Shown here: piece by piece, positions 16,299 to 25,600 of the stretch
Numbering within the stretch: position 1 is the first letter of the stretch
How the letters are laid out: each line of letters starts with the position of its first letter
Origin: Verrucomicrobiota bacterium
Lineage (GTDB): Bacteria; Verrucomicrobiota; Verrucomicrobiae; Limisphaerales; UBA11358
DNA: 46,732 bases
NCBI GenBank assembly: GCA_014860005.1
Contig: JACZKP010000137.1
Location: 1 to 46,732 of the forward strand
Direction of reading: 5' to 3'
Program-made: the position numbers and the translations under genes
Notes under the pieces: model-generated
The model's database searches: none
The model's input: only the letters and a program-made list of their open reading frames with translations
Told to the model about the DNA's origin: nothing

Positions 16299-16318
16299 GG
16301 TCCCGCTGGTGCGGGACC
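16299..16318 (+). promoter_or_regulatory. Perfect hairpin after rpsD
   Basis: GGTCCCGC (16299-16306), loop TGGT, GCGGGACC (16311-16318). It starts 8 nt after the rpsD stop and has no T-run, so it is an attenuator, processing site or protein-binding hairpin rather than a full terminator. Confidence 0.45.
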
Positions 16319-16333
16319 AAACGCAATTACACG

Positions 16334-16369
16334 GGCCGTTGCCGGAGCGGGAAGTTGACCGGTGCGGCC
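16334..16369 (+). promoter_or_regulatory. Second hairpin in the rpsD-rpoA gap
   Basis: GGCCG...GCCGG pairs with CCGG...CGGCC across a 13-nt loop (16334-16369), with one bulge and G-U pairs. It ends 26 nt before the rpoA ATG. Together with the preceding hairpin it could set the rpoA level relative to the ribosomal genes. Confidence 0.35.
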
Positions 16370-16395
16370 AGATTAAAATTGCAGGAAAGAAAACT

Positions 16396-17412
16396 ATGCC
16401 AGTACGTCTAGGACGATTCGAAATGCCCAAGCGGTTGACCAAGGAAGAGTCCACCGCCACGGAAACCTTCGCGCGCTTTGTCGCCGAGCCTTTTGAAACC
16501 GGGTATGGCCACACTGTCGGCAATTCCCTGCGCCGGGTGCTGCTCTCCTCACTGGAGGGCGCGGCCATCACCTCGATCAAGGTGGACGGCGCGATGCACG
16601 AGTTCGCCGCCATTGACGGTGTCGTGGAGGACGTTACCGACATTGTTTTGAATCTCAAGAAGATCAAGCTCAAGGCGCACACCCGCGAACCGCAGACCCT
16701 GTTGCTCTCCGCCAACAAGGAAGGCCCGGTGACCGCCGCCGACATTCAACTCAATCAAAACGTCGAACTGGTCAACCCGGAGCAACTCATCTGCACCCTC
16801 GACAAAAAGCGGAAATTTGAGATGGAACTGGAGGTCAAGATTGGCCGCGGTTTCTGCCCCGGCGACGAAAACAAAAAGCCCGGCCAGGCCATTGGCGTGG
16901 TGGCGATTGACTCCCTCTTCTCACCGGTGATTCGCGTGCGTTATTCCGTTGAGAACGCCCGGGTCGGTCAGCGCACGGATTACGACCGGCTGTTGCTGGA
17001 CATTTGGACGGATGGCCGCATTTCGCCGGACGACGCGCTCACGCAGGCCTCGGCCATTTTGCAGCACCACCTTGATGTGTTTGTCGGCTACGACAAGAAC
17101 GCCGTGGAGTTCGAGGAAGTGGTGGACAAACAGGACGAGGAGAAGACGAAGCTCAAGAAGCTTCTCAACATGAGCGTGAACGAAATTGAATTGAGCGTGC
17201 GCGCCGCCAACTGCCTCAACAACGCCAACATCACCACGGTTGGCCAGTTGGCCATGAAGTCCGAACAGGAAATGCTCAAGTACCGCAACTTCGGCAAGAA
17301 ATCGCTCAACGAGATCAAAGATAAACTGACCGCTCTGGGCCTGGCATTGGGCATGACCTTCGAGCCGGGGTTGCTCGAAGCGGCCAAGGAAGAGGCGGCC
17401 AAGCTGCAGTGA
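16396..17412 (+). CDS. rpoA: RNA polymerase alpha subunit
   Basis: Alpha subunit: the N-terminal domain dimerises and assembles beta and beta', the C-terminal domain binds UP elements and activators. It has 338 residues from the ATG at 16396, which has GCAGGAAAG 7 nt upstream; the open frame to 16309 lacks support. N-terminal GYGHTVGNSLRRVLLSSLEG and TDIVLNLKKIKL are typical. The C-terminal domain contains LSVRAANCLNNANITTVGQL, then LKYRNFGKKSLNEI. Confidence 0.98.
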   Translation: MPVRLGRFEMPKRLTKEESTATETFARFVAEPFETGYGHTVGNSLRRVLLSSLEGAAITSIKVDGAMHEFAAIDGVVEDVTDIVLNLKKIKLKAHTREPQTLLLSANKEGPVTAADIQLNQNVELVNPEQLICTLDKKRKFEMELEVKIGRGFCPGDENKKPGQAIGVVAIDSLFSPVIRVRYSVENARVGQRTDYDRLLLDIWTDGRISPDDALTQASAILQHHLDVFVGYDKNAVEFEEVVDKQDEEKTKLKKLLNMSVNEIELSVRAANCLNNANITTVGQLAMKSEQEMLKYRNFGKKSLNEIKDKLTALGLALGMTFEPGLLEAAKEEAAKLQ

Positions 17413-17415
17413 TTT

Positions 17416-17907
17416 ATGCGACACCTTAAACGAACCGCCAAGCTGGGCCGCACCTTCGAGCATCGCAACGCGATGCTGGCCAACTTGGTTTGCAGCCTCA
17501 TCAAGCACAAGCGGATTACCACCACGCTGGCCAAAGCCAAGGCGGCGCGGCCCGTGGCGGAGAAGATCGTCACCTTGGGCAAGGAGGGCACCATCCACGC
17601 CCGGCGATTGGTTTCCGCGCGATTGCACACCCGCGGACCTGCCGTCCAACTCTCCAAGGAAAAGCGCAAGAAATGGCGCTCCGAAGAGGACGTGGTTCGC
17701 ATTCTGTTCGACGAAATCGCGCCAGCCTTCAAGGAACGCAACGGCGGCTACACCCGCATTGTCCGGTTGAATCAGCGTCAGGGAGATGCCGCGCAACGCG
17801 CCATCCTCGAATGGGTGGACTCGGTGAGCGTTGCGCCGGCTGCCACACCCGCCGAAACTACGGCCGAGGAAGCCAAGCCGGCCGAAACCAAGGAAGAGTC
17901 GAAGTAA
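17416..17907 (+). CDS. rplQ: 50S ribosomal protein L17
   Basis: L17 lies near the tunnel exit. It has 163 residues against about 127. MRHLKRTAKLGRTFEHRNAM, LVCSLIKHKRITTTLAKAK and RNGGYTRIVRLNQRQGDAA are typical. A low-complexity Ala/Glu/Lys/Pro tail of about 25 residues (from APAATPAETTAEEAK) ends the protein, similar in composition to the S11 extension. It is the last gene of the operon and is followed by a strong terminator. Confidence 0.98.
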   Translation: MRHLKRTAKLGRTFEHRNAMLANLVCSLIKHKRITTTLAKAKAARPVAEKIVTLGKEGTIHARRLVSARLHTRGPAVQLSKEKRKKWRSEEDVVRILFDEIAPAFKERNGGYTRIVRLNQRQGDAAQRAILEWVDSVSVAPAATPAETTAEEAKPAETKEESK

Positions 17908-17927
17908 GCGATTCGCCGTCTTTACAC

Positions 17928-17957
17928 AAAAAGCCCGTTCTTGCGAACGGGCTTTTT
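17928..17957. terminator. Bidirectional intrinsic terminator after rplQ
   Basis: AAAAAGCCCGTTC, loop TTGC (17941-17944), GAACGGGCTTTTT: an 8-bp GC-rich stem flanked by A and T runs. It closes the ribosomal operon on the plus strand and serves the MFS gene from the other side. Confidence 0.93.
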
Positions 17958-17973
17958 CATTGATCGCGCCAAT

Positions 17974-19326
17974 TCAGTCCTCCGGGAGCGGTTTGCCTTT
18001 GGTTTCCGGCGCCCAGATCAAGGCGATGATGCCGATGATGTAAACCGAGCACATGATCACCGCCGCCACCCGGAACGGTTCGACCACGCCGTATTGCGTC
18101 AGGGCGATGCTCAGTTGCCCCAGCACAATCGGGGCGGGCGCCGCGAGATAGCGAACGGTGTTGTAACAGAAACCCACGCCCGTGCCGCGCAGTCGCGTGG
18201 GAAAGATCTCCGGGAAGTAGATTGAATAACCGGCGAAAACCGCAAGTTGCGCGAAGCCCATCATCGGCAGCATCCAGTAGGCGTCCGTGGCCGAGCGCAG
18301 ATTGTAAAACACGTACGCCGTGGTGAACAGGCACAGAATGAAGGCGCCCAGGAAAGCCAGTCGGCGGCTCAACCAGGAGGCGACAAAAGTGAACACGACC
18401 ATCCCGGCAAACGCCCCCATGTCCTGAAATGCCGTGCCCCACGCCCGCACCGTGTCCACCGTGGCTTGGGGCGCGTCCTTCAGCGCGGTGGAAATCAACT
18501 CCGGTGAGAAAAAGCCAATGCCCCACAAGCCGATCATGCCGGACACACCGAGCAACAGACCGACGATGCTGTTCCGCCGCCAGCGCGGGTTGGTGAATAA
18601 TTCCTTGACCGAACCGACCTGTTTGTTGGCGGCCCCACCGCGGGCAGCGGCCTTGGCCTGCTTCCAGGGTTCCGGCTCGCGCAGAACGAAGATGATGGGT
18701 ACCACCAACAGTGAGGGCAGAATTCCGACAAAGAACAGTACGCGCCAGCCCGAAAGTTCGCCCCAAAAGTTCTCCGCTCCGGGCTGGATTTTCAGGCTGA
18801 TCAGCGAGCCAAGGATGTTGCCAATCGCCGACAGTGCCTGCAATGAACCGAGGGCCACCGGCCGCATCCGGCTCGGCACGCTTTCCGCCACCAGCGTGGT
18901 TGCCGCGCCGAACATGCCGCCCACGCCCAACCCAACAAGGAAGCGGTAAATCGTGAAGTCCACCCAGTTCTGCGCAAACCCGCACAAGCCGGTGAAGCCG
19001 GAATATACCAGCAGCGTGGCCACCATGGTTTTTACCCGGCCCCACTTGTCGCTCATCATCCCGAAGAAGATGCCACCCGTCGCCCAGCCCAGAATCATGG
19101 ACGTTGTCGCATAGCCGATGTAGGTCTTCAGCGCCGCCTGCGCCGCCGCGTCGCTGCCCAACAACTCTTTCAGCGCCGATTCCCGCGCCAGCACAAATAA
19201 CCGCTGGTCCATGCAATCGAACAGCCAGCCGGCGGACGCGATGATGACAACGAGCCAATGATAGACCGTGATTTTCTCAGGAGTCCCCGTTGCCGGGGCC
19301 GAACTGGTGGGTAAAGGCGCACTCAC
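17974..19326 (-). CDS. MFS transporter
   Basis: Inner-membrane secondary transporter of the major facilitator superfamily with about 12 helices. TM1 region VVIIASAGWLFDCMDQ, the loop 2-3 signature GMMSDKWGRVKTM, FLVGLGVGGMFGAATTLVAE and, in the second half, FPTRLRGTGVGF are characteristic of the sugar/aromatic-acid porter type. The substrate cannot be told. The frame is open to a TTG at 19353; I prefer the GTG at 19326 (SAPLPTSSAP follows) because a TTGACA-like -35 lies over the upstream start. It is divergent from tag and converges with the ribosomal operon. Confidence 0.85.
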   Translation of the reverse strand: MSAPLPTSSAPATGTPEKITVYHWLVVIIASAGWLFDCMDQRLFVLARESALKELLGSDAAAQAALKTYIGYATTSMILGWATGGIFFGMMSDKWGRVKTMVATLLVYSGFTGLCGFAQNWVDFTIYRFLVGLGVGGMFGAATTLVAESVPSRMRPVALGSLQALSAIGNILGSLISLKIQPGAENFWGELSGWRVLFFVGILPSLLVVPIIFVLREPEPWKQAKAAARGGAANKQVGSVKELFTNPRWRRNSIVGLLLGVSGMIGLWGIGFFSPELISTALKDAPQATVDTVRAWGTAFQDMGAFAGMVVFTFVASWLSRRLAFLGAFILCLFTTAYVFYNLRSATDAYWMLPMMGFAQLAVFAGYSIYFPEIFPTRLRGTGVGFCYNTVRYLAAPAPIVLGQLSIALTQYGVVEPFRVAAVIMCSVYIIGIIALIWAPETKGKPLPED

Positions 19327-19361
19327 GCGCGCATTGTCCGGAAGGACCTGCAAGTGTCAAG

Positions 19362-19390
19362 TTGCCTGTGCATCAAACATCAGATAATAG
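19362..19390 (+). promoter_or_regulatory. Candidate tag promoter, possibly leaderless
   Basis: TTGCCT (19362-19367), 17 nt, TAATAG (19385-19390). Transcription would begin about 6-9 nt later, essentially at the ATG at 19399, so the mRNA may lack a leader. No Shine-Dalgarno box is visible. Confidence 0.4.
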
Positions 19391-19398
19391 ATGCGCCA

Positions 19399-19983
19399 AT
19401 GAAAACCGTGACTCGTTGCGCCTGGCCCACGACCGAACTCGACATCGCCTACCACGACACCGAATGGGGCGTGCCCGTGCATGATGACCGTTTGCTGTTC
19501 GAGATGCTGATCCTGGAGGGCGCCCAGGCCGGCTTGAGCTGGTCAACGATTCTCAAGAAGCGCGAGAACTACCGGCGGGCGTTTGACAATTTCGACGCGC
19601 GGAAGATTGCCCGCTATGATGCGCGCAAGGTCAGTAGTTTGCTGGCCGATGCGGGCATTGTGCGCAACCGGCTGAAAATCGCCGCCACGATCCAGAACGC
19701 GAAATCACTTCTCGCGGTGCAAAAGGAGATCGGCAGCTTCGATGCTTACCTTTGGCAGTTCGTCGGCGGCCAGCCCATCCAGAACCGGCGCAAATCCCTC
19801 AAGGAAATCCCGGCGCGCACGCCCGAGTCCGATGCGATGAGCAAGGACTTGCTCAAGCGCGGATTCAAGTTCGTCGGCTCCACGATTTGTTACGCCTTCA
19901 TGCAGGCCGTGGGCATGGTGAACGATCACACGGTGGATTGCTTCCGGCATCGCGAAATCCGGCGGTTAAACTCACTTCGCTAA
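19399..19983 (+). CDS. tag: DNA-3-methyladenine glycosylase I
   Basis: Excises 3-methyladenine from alkylated DNA in base-excision repair. It has 194 residues, the family length. CAWPTTELDIAYHDTEWGVP with the zinc-ligand Cys at the N-terminus, the LEGAQAGLSWSTILKKRENYRRAF-type core containing the base-binding Glu, and FVGSTICYAFMQAVGMVNDHTVDCFRH with the C-terminal His and Cys ligands are diagnostic. I chose the ATG at 19399 over the open frame from 19354. The 3' end overlaps the convergent PQQ-propeller gene by 12 nt. Confidence 0.95.
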   Translation: MKTVTRCAWPTTELDIAYHDTEWGVPVHDDRLLFEMLILEGAQAGLSWSTILKKRENYRRAFDNFDARKIARYDARKVSSLLADAGIVRNRLKIAATIQNAKSLLAVQKEIGSFDAYLWQFVGGQPIQNRRKSLKEIPARTPESDAMSKDLLKRGFKFVGSTICYAFMQAVGMVNDHTVDCFRHREIRRLNSLR

Positions 19984-21405
19984 ATCCAGACAGATCAGCC
20001 GTTCCTCGCTGCGGAGGTAGAGCCTTTTGTGCGCGAGAATGGGCGCGGTCCAGCAGGGATATTTCAGTTGCGGCATCTGGAAGCGGGCCAGTTCGTCGGA
20101 TTGGTCGGGATTCACCCGAAACAATCCCAGCAAGCCGCCTTCACCGAGTACGATGAGTTTTCCATCTGCCATGATCATCGAACCGCGCCCATAGACGGGT
20201 GGTTGCGTTCCGCCGCGTGTCCTCCAACTCTCATCGCGGTCCCACCTCAGTTTGCCGGTTTTGAGCTCCACGCAGCGGAAGCGCGCATCCGGTTCATTGC
20301 GTCCGCTGAGTGCGTAGAGATAGCCGTCATGGTAGATGGGAGTGCTCCAGTGCATTTCCAGCACCGGCGAGACCGGGCGACCGGTGGCCAAGTCCATCTC
20401 CCGCAATTCACGCGGGCTGCGCCAGACTTCGGTGAAGCTCTTGCCGTCCTTGTTCACCCGCAGCAGCGCCGAACCGACGCGGTAGTAGGCAGCGGAAATG
20501 AAGACCAGATCGTCCACGACCAAGGGATTGGCGGCATTGACGGATTCGTTGGCCGTGGAGCAGAACCAACGACTGAAATTCACAGCTCCCGATAGTGGGT
20601 CGAGCGACAGCAATCCCTGGCGCATCAGGCACAGGAGGTGACGCTGCCCGTGGATCGTAGCCGCGACGGGGCTGGAATAACTGGCCTGCTTCCAGTGAGT
20701 CATCCAGTTTACTTTGCGTTCGCCCGGCCAGCCGATCATTGGTTGGCCCTGCCAGTTTTTCTGCCCCACGTTTTCCCAGATGGTTTGGCCGGATTGCGCG
20801 TTGAACGCCACCACGCCGGAATTTGGTTGCCCGCCAATCATCACAATCAGCAGATCTCCTTCAAGGATCGGCGTGCTGCCGACACCGAAAAACGCCTCCG
20901 GCACGTCCCAGTCCCTCGCGGTATCGCGCTCCCAGATTCTCCTGCCCGTGGCCAGTTCGAGGCAAAGGAGTTTTCCTTCAGCGCCGAACGTGTAGCAGCG
21001 ATTTGTAGTCAACAACGGCGTACAACGAGGTCCGTTATTGTAACCGTAGGGGTCAATGAATTTGCTCGGATATGCGTAACGCCAAAGTGATTTGCCGGTG
21101 TCAGCTTCGAAGGATTCCACGATTTCCTCATCGCCAATCCGGTGATGCAAGACAAGTTGATTTCCGCGCACGGACGGCGCGCTGTAGCCGGTGCCAATTC
21201 TCTTTTCCCACACCAATGGGGGGCCGTTCGTTGGCCAGCGATCGAGCAATCCGGTTTCGTCGGCGGTGCCGTTTGCGCGGGGGCCAAGGAATTGCGGCCA
21301 ATCGCTCCGGGACGATTCATTCCCGACTGCGCCCGCCGGAACCAAGCAGGCGAACAGCAACGCGACGATAGCGCGAAGCCTCCCGGCGAAAGGTTGGACG
21401 TTCAT
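19972..21405 (-). CDS. Secreted PQQ-like beta-propeller repeat protein
   Basis: A predicted exported protein of 477 residues with a signal peptide (LRAIVALLFACLVPAGAVG) and then an eight-blade-type propeller of PQQ-like repeats: DWPQFLGPRANG at the N-terminus and repeated blade endings such as ADTGKSLWRY, LATGRRIWER, AQSGQTIWEN and LKTGKLRWDR. Such proteins are abundant in Verrucomicrobiota and Planctomycetota. They need not bind PQQ, and no dehydrogenase active-site residues are evident. The start is the ATG at 21405; an upstream start at 21426 is possible. Function not known. Confidence 0.85.
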   Translation of the reverse strand: MNVQPFAGRLRAIVALLFACLVPAGAVGNESSRSDWPQFLGPRANGTADETGLLDRWPTNGPPLVWEKRIGTGYSAPSVRGNQLVLHHRIGDEEIVESFEADTGKSLWRYAYPSKFIDPYGYNNGPRCTPLLTTNRCYTFGAEGKLLCLELATGRRIWERDTARDWDVPEAFFGVGSTPILEGDLLIVMIGGQPNSGVVAFNAQSGQTIWENVGQKNWQGQPMIGWPGERKVNWMTHWKQASYSSPVAATIHGQRHLLCLMRQGLLSLDPLSGAVNFSRWFCSTANESVNAANPLVVDDLVFISAAYYRVGSALLRVNKDGKSFTEVWRSPRELREMDLATGRPVSPVLEMHWSTPIYHDGYLYALSGRNEPDARFRCVELKTGKLRWDRDESWRTRGGTQPPVYGRGSMIMADGKLIVLGEGGLLGLFRVNPDQSDELARFQMPQLKYPCWTAPILAHKRLYLRSEERLICLDLAK

Positions 21406-21502
21406 GTGTGAGGTCAAAGCTACCAAACCTGTCGAAAGTCGCGACTTTTACGTTGGCGGGAGGAAGTAATGGAAACGGGCGGCTTCTCGATGAGCAAGGT
21501 CG

Positions 21503-21638
21503 CTGGAAACACAAAGGGCCGGGCTTTCGCCCGGCCCTTTGTGTGAGAACAAACACTTAAATTCTCCATTGGATGCCGCGCCGCAGACATACGCGCTTAC
21601 TACACACACGGAACACTGCATTTCTGCATCGCAATGAC
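21503..21638 (-). ncRNA. Putative small RNA, tandem copy 1
   Basis: A minus-strand unit of about 135 nt that ends in a perfect 16-bp hairpin (21509-21544, loop GAAA when read on this strand). It is about 80 percent like copy 2, which lies 238 bp to the right. A -10-like TATTCT (complement at 21645-21650) lies at the same place in both copies. A short frame MQCSVCVVSAYVCG exists here but stops after 10 codons in copy 2, so I favour RNA over protein. Confidence 0.4.
21509..21544 (-). terminator. 16-bp terminator hairpin
   Basis: ACACAAAGGGCCGGGC (21509-21524), 4-nt loop, GCCCGGCCCTTTGTGT (21529-21544): every pair matches. It is GC-rich in the centre with A/T at the base and no long T-run, and probably ends the copy 1 transcript. 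Confidence 0.65.
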
Positions 21639-21739
21639 GTGATGAGAATACCGTTTTGGCCGGGACCTGCCAGTCACCAGTTCTGGGGACAATTGGGGAT
21701 GGCGGCACTTGTAGAAATGACTGTCCTTGGAATCGAGGG

Positions 21740-21771
21740 AAAAAACAGAAAAGCCGGACTTTCGTCCGGCT
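21740..21771 (-). terminator. Intrinsic terminator of small RNA copy 2
   Basis: On the minus strand AGCCGGAC, loop GAAA, GTCCGGCT, then TTTTCTGTTTTTT: a classic GC stem and T-run. Confidence 0.75.
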
Positions 21772-21876
21772 CTTCCGCAATGAGAACAACACACTTAAAT
21801 CTTCCATTGGACGCTGCGCCGCAGACTCACGCTTTCACTACACACACGGAACACTGCACTTTTGCGTCCCAACGAC
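21740..21876 (-). ncRNA. Putative small RNA, tandem copy 2
   Basis: Same layout as copy 1: -10-like TAATCT (complement at 21883-21888), conserved core with GCAGTGTTCCGTGTGTGTAG, conserved ATTTAAGTGT, then a terminator hairpin at 21752-21771 with loop GAAA and the tail TTTTCTGTTTTTT. The upstream flank of both copies contains GTCACCAG-TT-CTGG; in copy 2 this is a perfect 18-nt palindrome (21911-21928). Confidence 0.45.
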
Positions 21877-22002
21877 GTGCATAGATTAACATGGATGGAA
21901 TCTCCCGCCAGTCACCAGTTCTGGTGACAAGCCTGTAGGCCACCAGCATCTTCATAACTCATTGCAGGCAAATATCCTCAGGAATCAAAGGTGGCTTTGT
22001 GG

Positions 22003-22632
22003 TTACGGGCGACGAAGGAATTTGGCGACCGCCTCCGTGCGGGTGCGGACTTGCAGCTTCTCGTAGATTCGGCGGATGTAAGTATGCACGGTTTCGTAGC
22101 TGATCCCCAGTTTGTCGGAGATTTCCTTGTAGATTAGTCCCTGGCTCAACAAGTCGAGCACTTCCTGTTCACGGGGTGACAGATTTTCCGTGGCTTCGTT
22201 GGATGGAGGAGCCTTTTGGAACGATTGGACAACCTTGCGGGCGATATGCGTGGTCATGGGCGAGCCGCCCCGATGCACTTCGCGGATGGCCTCCAGCAAT
22301 TCTGCCCGCGGAGTGCGCTTGAGCATGTAGCCGCTGGCACCCGCAGCCAGGGCGTTAAAAATGTTTTCGGTGTCCTCGTACACGGTCAGCATCATCACCT
22401 GGGTTTGGGGCAGCAATTGCTTCAACTGGCGGACACATTCCACGCCGTTCATGCCGGGTAGATTGATATCCATGAGGACCACGTTCGGGCGCACGTTCGG
22501 CAGGTCCTTCAAGGCGTCCTCAGCATTGGCGTAGTGGCTGACACACTCAAAACCTTCGGCCCGGCCCAGCACACGGGCCAGCGTGGTCCGCAACGGGTCC
22601 TGGTCTTCCACAATCGAAACGGTGATGGCCAT
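22003..22632 (-). CDS. NarL/FixJ-type response regulator
   Basis: Cytosolic transcription factor of a two-component system. It has 209 residues. The receiver domain (1-120) has the acidic pair in VSIVEDQD, the phospho-Asp in VVLMDINLPG, then MLTVYED and the Lys of GYMLKR. A LuxR-type helix-turn-helix follows: LSPREQEVLDLLSQGLIYKEI, then GISYETVHTYIRRIYEKL. I use the ATG at 22632, 7 nt after the histidine kinase stop; an ATG at 22653 would overlap that gene. It is co-transcribed with the kinase and is surely its partner. Confidence 0.93.
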   Translation of the reverse strand: MAITVSIVEDQDPLRTTLARVLGRAEGFECVSHYANAEDALKDLPNVRPNVVLMDINLPGMNGVECVRQLKQLLPQTQVMMLTVYEDTENIFNALAAGASGYMLKRTPRAELLEAIREVHRGGSPMTTHIARKVVQSFQKAPPSNEATENLSPREQEVLDLLSQGLIYKEISDKLGISYETVHTYIRRIYEKLQVRTRTEAVAKFLRRP

Positions 22633-22639
22633 AAGCAAT

Positions 22640-25600
22640 TCAGCGATTCCCAATGGGAGCGGTCAAGCGTACGAGGGTGCCGCCTTCCGGCGCCGGGCCA
22701 ATGGAAAATTCGCCGCGAACATCTTCCATCCGTTTGCGCATATTCCGCAACCCATTTCTGGACCTGGCTCGCTCCGAATTCAAATCCGCCGCGCCCCGAC
22801 CGTTGTCGGCGATTTCCAGCGTGAACCGGTTCTGGGTCAGTTGCAGCCGGATGCGGGCTTCAGTGGCTTGCGCATGTTTGACGACGTTGTTCACGGCTTC
22901 CTTGAACGCGAGAAACACATTGTGGCGCACCTCCGGCGGGATGGTCATATCCGGCAACTGCGCCGGGACTTCCAGCCGATGACGCAATCCCGCGAGCGCG
23001 AGATAGTCCTGCGCATATTTGCAGGAGTAAGTGATCAAGCTGTCCAGCGTGTCGTTGGCCGGATTGGCCGCCCAGACGATTTCGTCCAACGCGCGGGTGG
23101 TGTCGCGGGCGGTCAACGAGATTTGCCGGGCGTGGGTTTCGACTTCTTCGGGCAGTTCCTTGTCGCTTTCCGCCAATTCGCCGAGCAGGGCCACCTGGGT
23201 CAGATTCGCGCCCAATTGATCGTGCAAATCGCGCGCGATGCGGGAGCGTTCCTGTTCGAGAACTTCCTGTTGGCGCATGCGCTCCAACTGCCGTTGGAGC
23301 TTCTGCGTGGCCACGTAATAAACCACGCTCGCAATCACCGCCAGTAAACCCAGAATCGCGGCACTGCGAAACCACCACGTCTGCCAGAACAAGGGCAGAA
23401 CCACTAAGGTCAGCTGCGTGCCCTCCTCGTTCCACACGCCGTCCTCGTTGCAGGCCGCCACGCGGAAAAGGTATTCCTTGGGCGGCAATTTGCTGTAACG
23501 CGCGAAGCGGACATTCCCCGCATCCGTCCAAGCGGCTTCGTGGCCCTCCAACCGATACTTGAACCGCGCCCGATCCGCCGCAGCGAGGTTCAGACTGGTG
23601 TAATGAATCTCGATGACTTCCTTGCCGGCGGGAATCGTAACCGTCTCCAGTGGCTTGCCCCGGAAACCGTTGGTGTTCCGTTCCTGACCATCAACCAGCA
23701 CCGATTCCAGCAGCACGGGTGGCAGATACGGATTCGGCTCCAACCGGGCCGGATCCACCGACACCACGCCGTTGATCGTGGGAAACCAGAGCCGGCCATC
23801 CTGGGTGCGGCCGGCGGCCGGCTGCGCGCCATGGGTACATTCACTGTCCGGCAACCCATCCGCTTTCTTGTACGTCCGTACCGAGATTGTGTTGGTCACC
23901 CCGCACGCGAAATCATTAAGGGACTTCTTGGAGGCGCGCATGAGGCCGGCGTTCGAACCCATCCACAAATAACCCTGCTCGTCCTCGATCAAGTAACCGA
24001 TACTGTGACTGACAAGTCCTTCGCTCCGCGTGTAGCGCGTCCACGAGTTGGTGTGAAACCGCGCCAGCCCGCCGCTGGTGCCAATCCACAAAACGCCATC
24101 AATGTCCACGAGCAAGGAAGAAACATTTTGGCTCGGCAGACCGCTTTCCTGTTTGCCGAACACGACGATCTGCTCATCGCGCAAACGATTCAACCCGCCG
24201 CCCTCAGTGCCAATCCACAAGTTTCCTTCCGCATCATCGGCCAGCGCTCGAACGACGTCGGAGGACAATCCATGGCGCGTGGTGTAACCCTTCCAACTCT
24301 GCCCGTCCCAACGCCACAAGCCGGTTTGGGTGCCGACCCACAACTGCCCGGCGCGGTCCTGATAGATCGCGGAAACCGCCCAACCGCGTCCGCCCATTCC
24401 CAAGGGCTGTTGAAATCGCCCCTCCTGCAACTGCAACAAGCCAATCCCAAACACGCCGGCCCACAACATCTCATCGCGATCCCGAAGCACACTGCCCAGA
24501 AACAGACTCGTCAACCCCTGCTCCACTCCCAATTGCCGCTGAACCCCATCCTTCCAGTGCCTGACCCCGCCGCCGAACGTGCCAAGGAACACCCCGCCTT
24601 CGCCATCGTCGCACAACGTTTTTACCGTGACGCCCCGGGTTTCTTCGAGCAACTCGAAGGCGGTCCGCTTCACCCGGTTCAACCCGCGGCCGTCCGTGCC
24701 GACCCACAAGCTGCCTTCACGATCCACACACAGGGACAACACGGTGTTGTGCGACAAACCGGAAACCCGGTGTGCCTGGCCATCGTTGTCGTACCAAAAC
24801 ACGCCACTGCCCCGGGTGCCGACGATCAAGTTGCCCTGGCTATCCTCACATGCCGTGGCCACCGGAACGCCACCCCAAGGATAAGGACCTAGATCGCGTT
24901 CCTGCACATTGCTCCGCCATTTTTCCACCCGCCCGCCGGCGAGTCGCCAATAGCCGCCGTGCTGGCTGTTCAGCAGATAATCCACTTTGATCGAAAGGAC
25001 CTCCGGCGGCGGCAGGTTTGGCGGTTGCATGGAAGTCACCGAAGGAATCACCCGCAGTTCCGTGTCGGTGCCGATTCGCAGGGTGCCGGTTTCGTCGGCC
25101 ATCACGACGCGGGTGCTGCTCCAGACGGTGGCGCCCACCGCCCAAACGTCGCCCCGCTCGTCCCGGTAACGGCTCAGTTGGCCGTCGCTGGTATAGAGCC
25201 AGACGGCGCCATCGGGGGTTTCCGTGGCGGAAACCAGTTTTCCCCGGGGAGCGTCCGACCAGATTTTTAGCGAATGCACCTGGCCGCCGGGTTTGATCAA
25301 CGCCACTCCGGCGTTCTCCGTCCCGACGCAAAGATTGCCGCGGCTGTCTTCGAACAAGAAGGCGATCGCACTGCTGTCCAGACCGGGCAGCGCACTCTCG
25401 TCGAACACATCAAAACGGATGCCATCAAACCGCACCAAACCGTACTGGGTGGCCATCCACAAATAACCATCCTGGGTTTGCGTCATCGAAATGACGGCCC
25501 CGCCAGGCAGGCCTTCATCTGTGCCCCAGTGGTCCACCACGAACGACGCGCCCGCCCCAAAGCCGGCGCCGCCGTCAGCAGCGGAGGCACTGAAGCCACC

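Larger units (their letters stand above)
21505..21930. repeat. Two tandem units of about 238 bp
   Basis: Landmarks recur with a constant offset: GAGAAC at 21545 and 21782, the -10-like box at 21645 and 21883, GTCACCAG at 21673 and 21911 (offsets 237-238). The units have diverged by about 20 percent, with the hairpin shape kept although its sequence changed. Confidence 0.7.

Noticed and set aside
21573..21884. Open frames in the tandem repeat units, including a Cys-rich MQCSVCVVSAYVCG
   Set aside because: The frame is not kept between the two copies (it stops after 10 codons in copy 2), whereas hairpins are.
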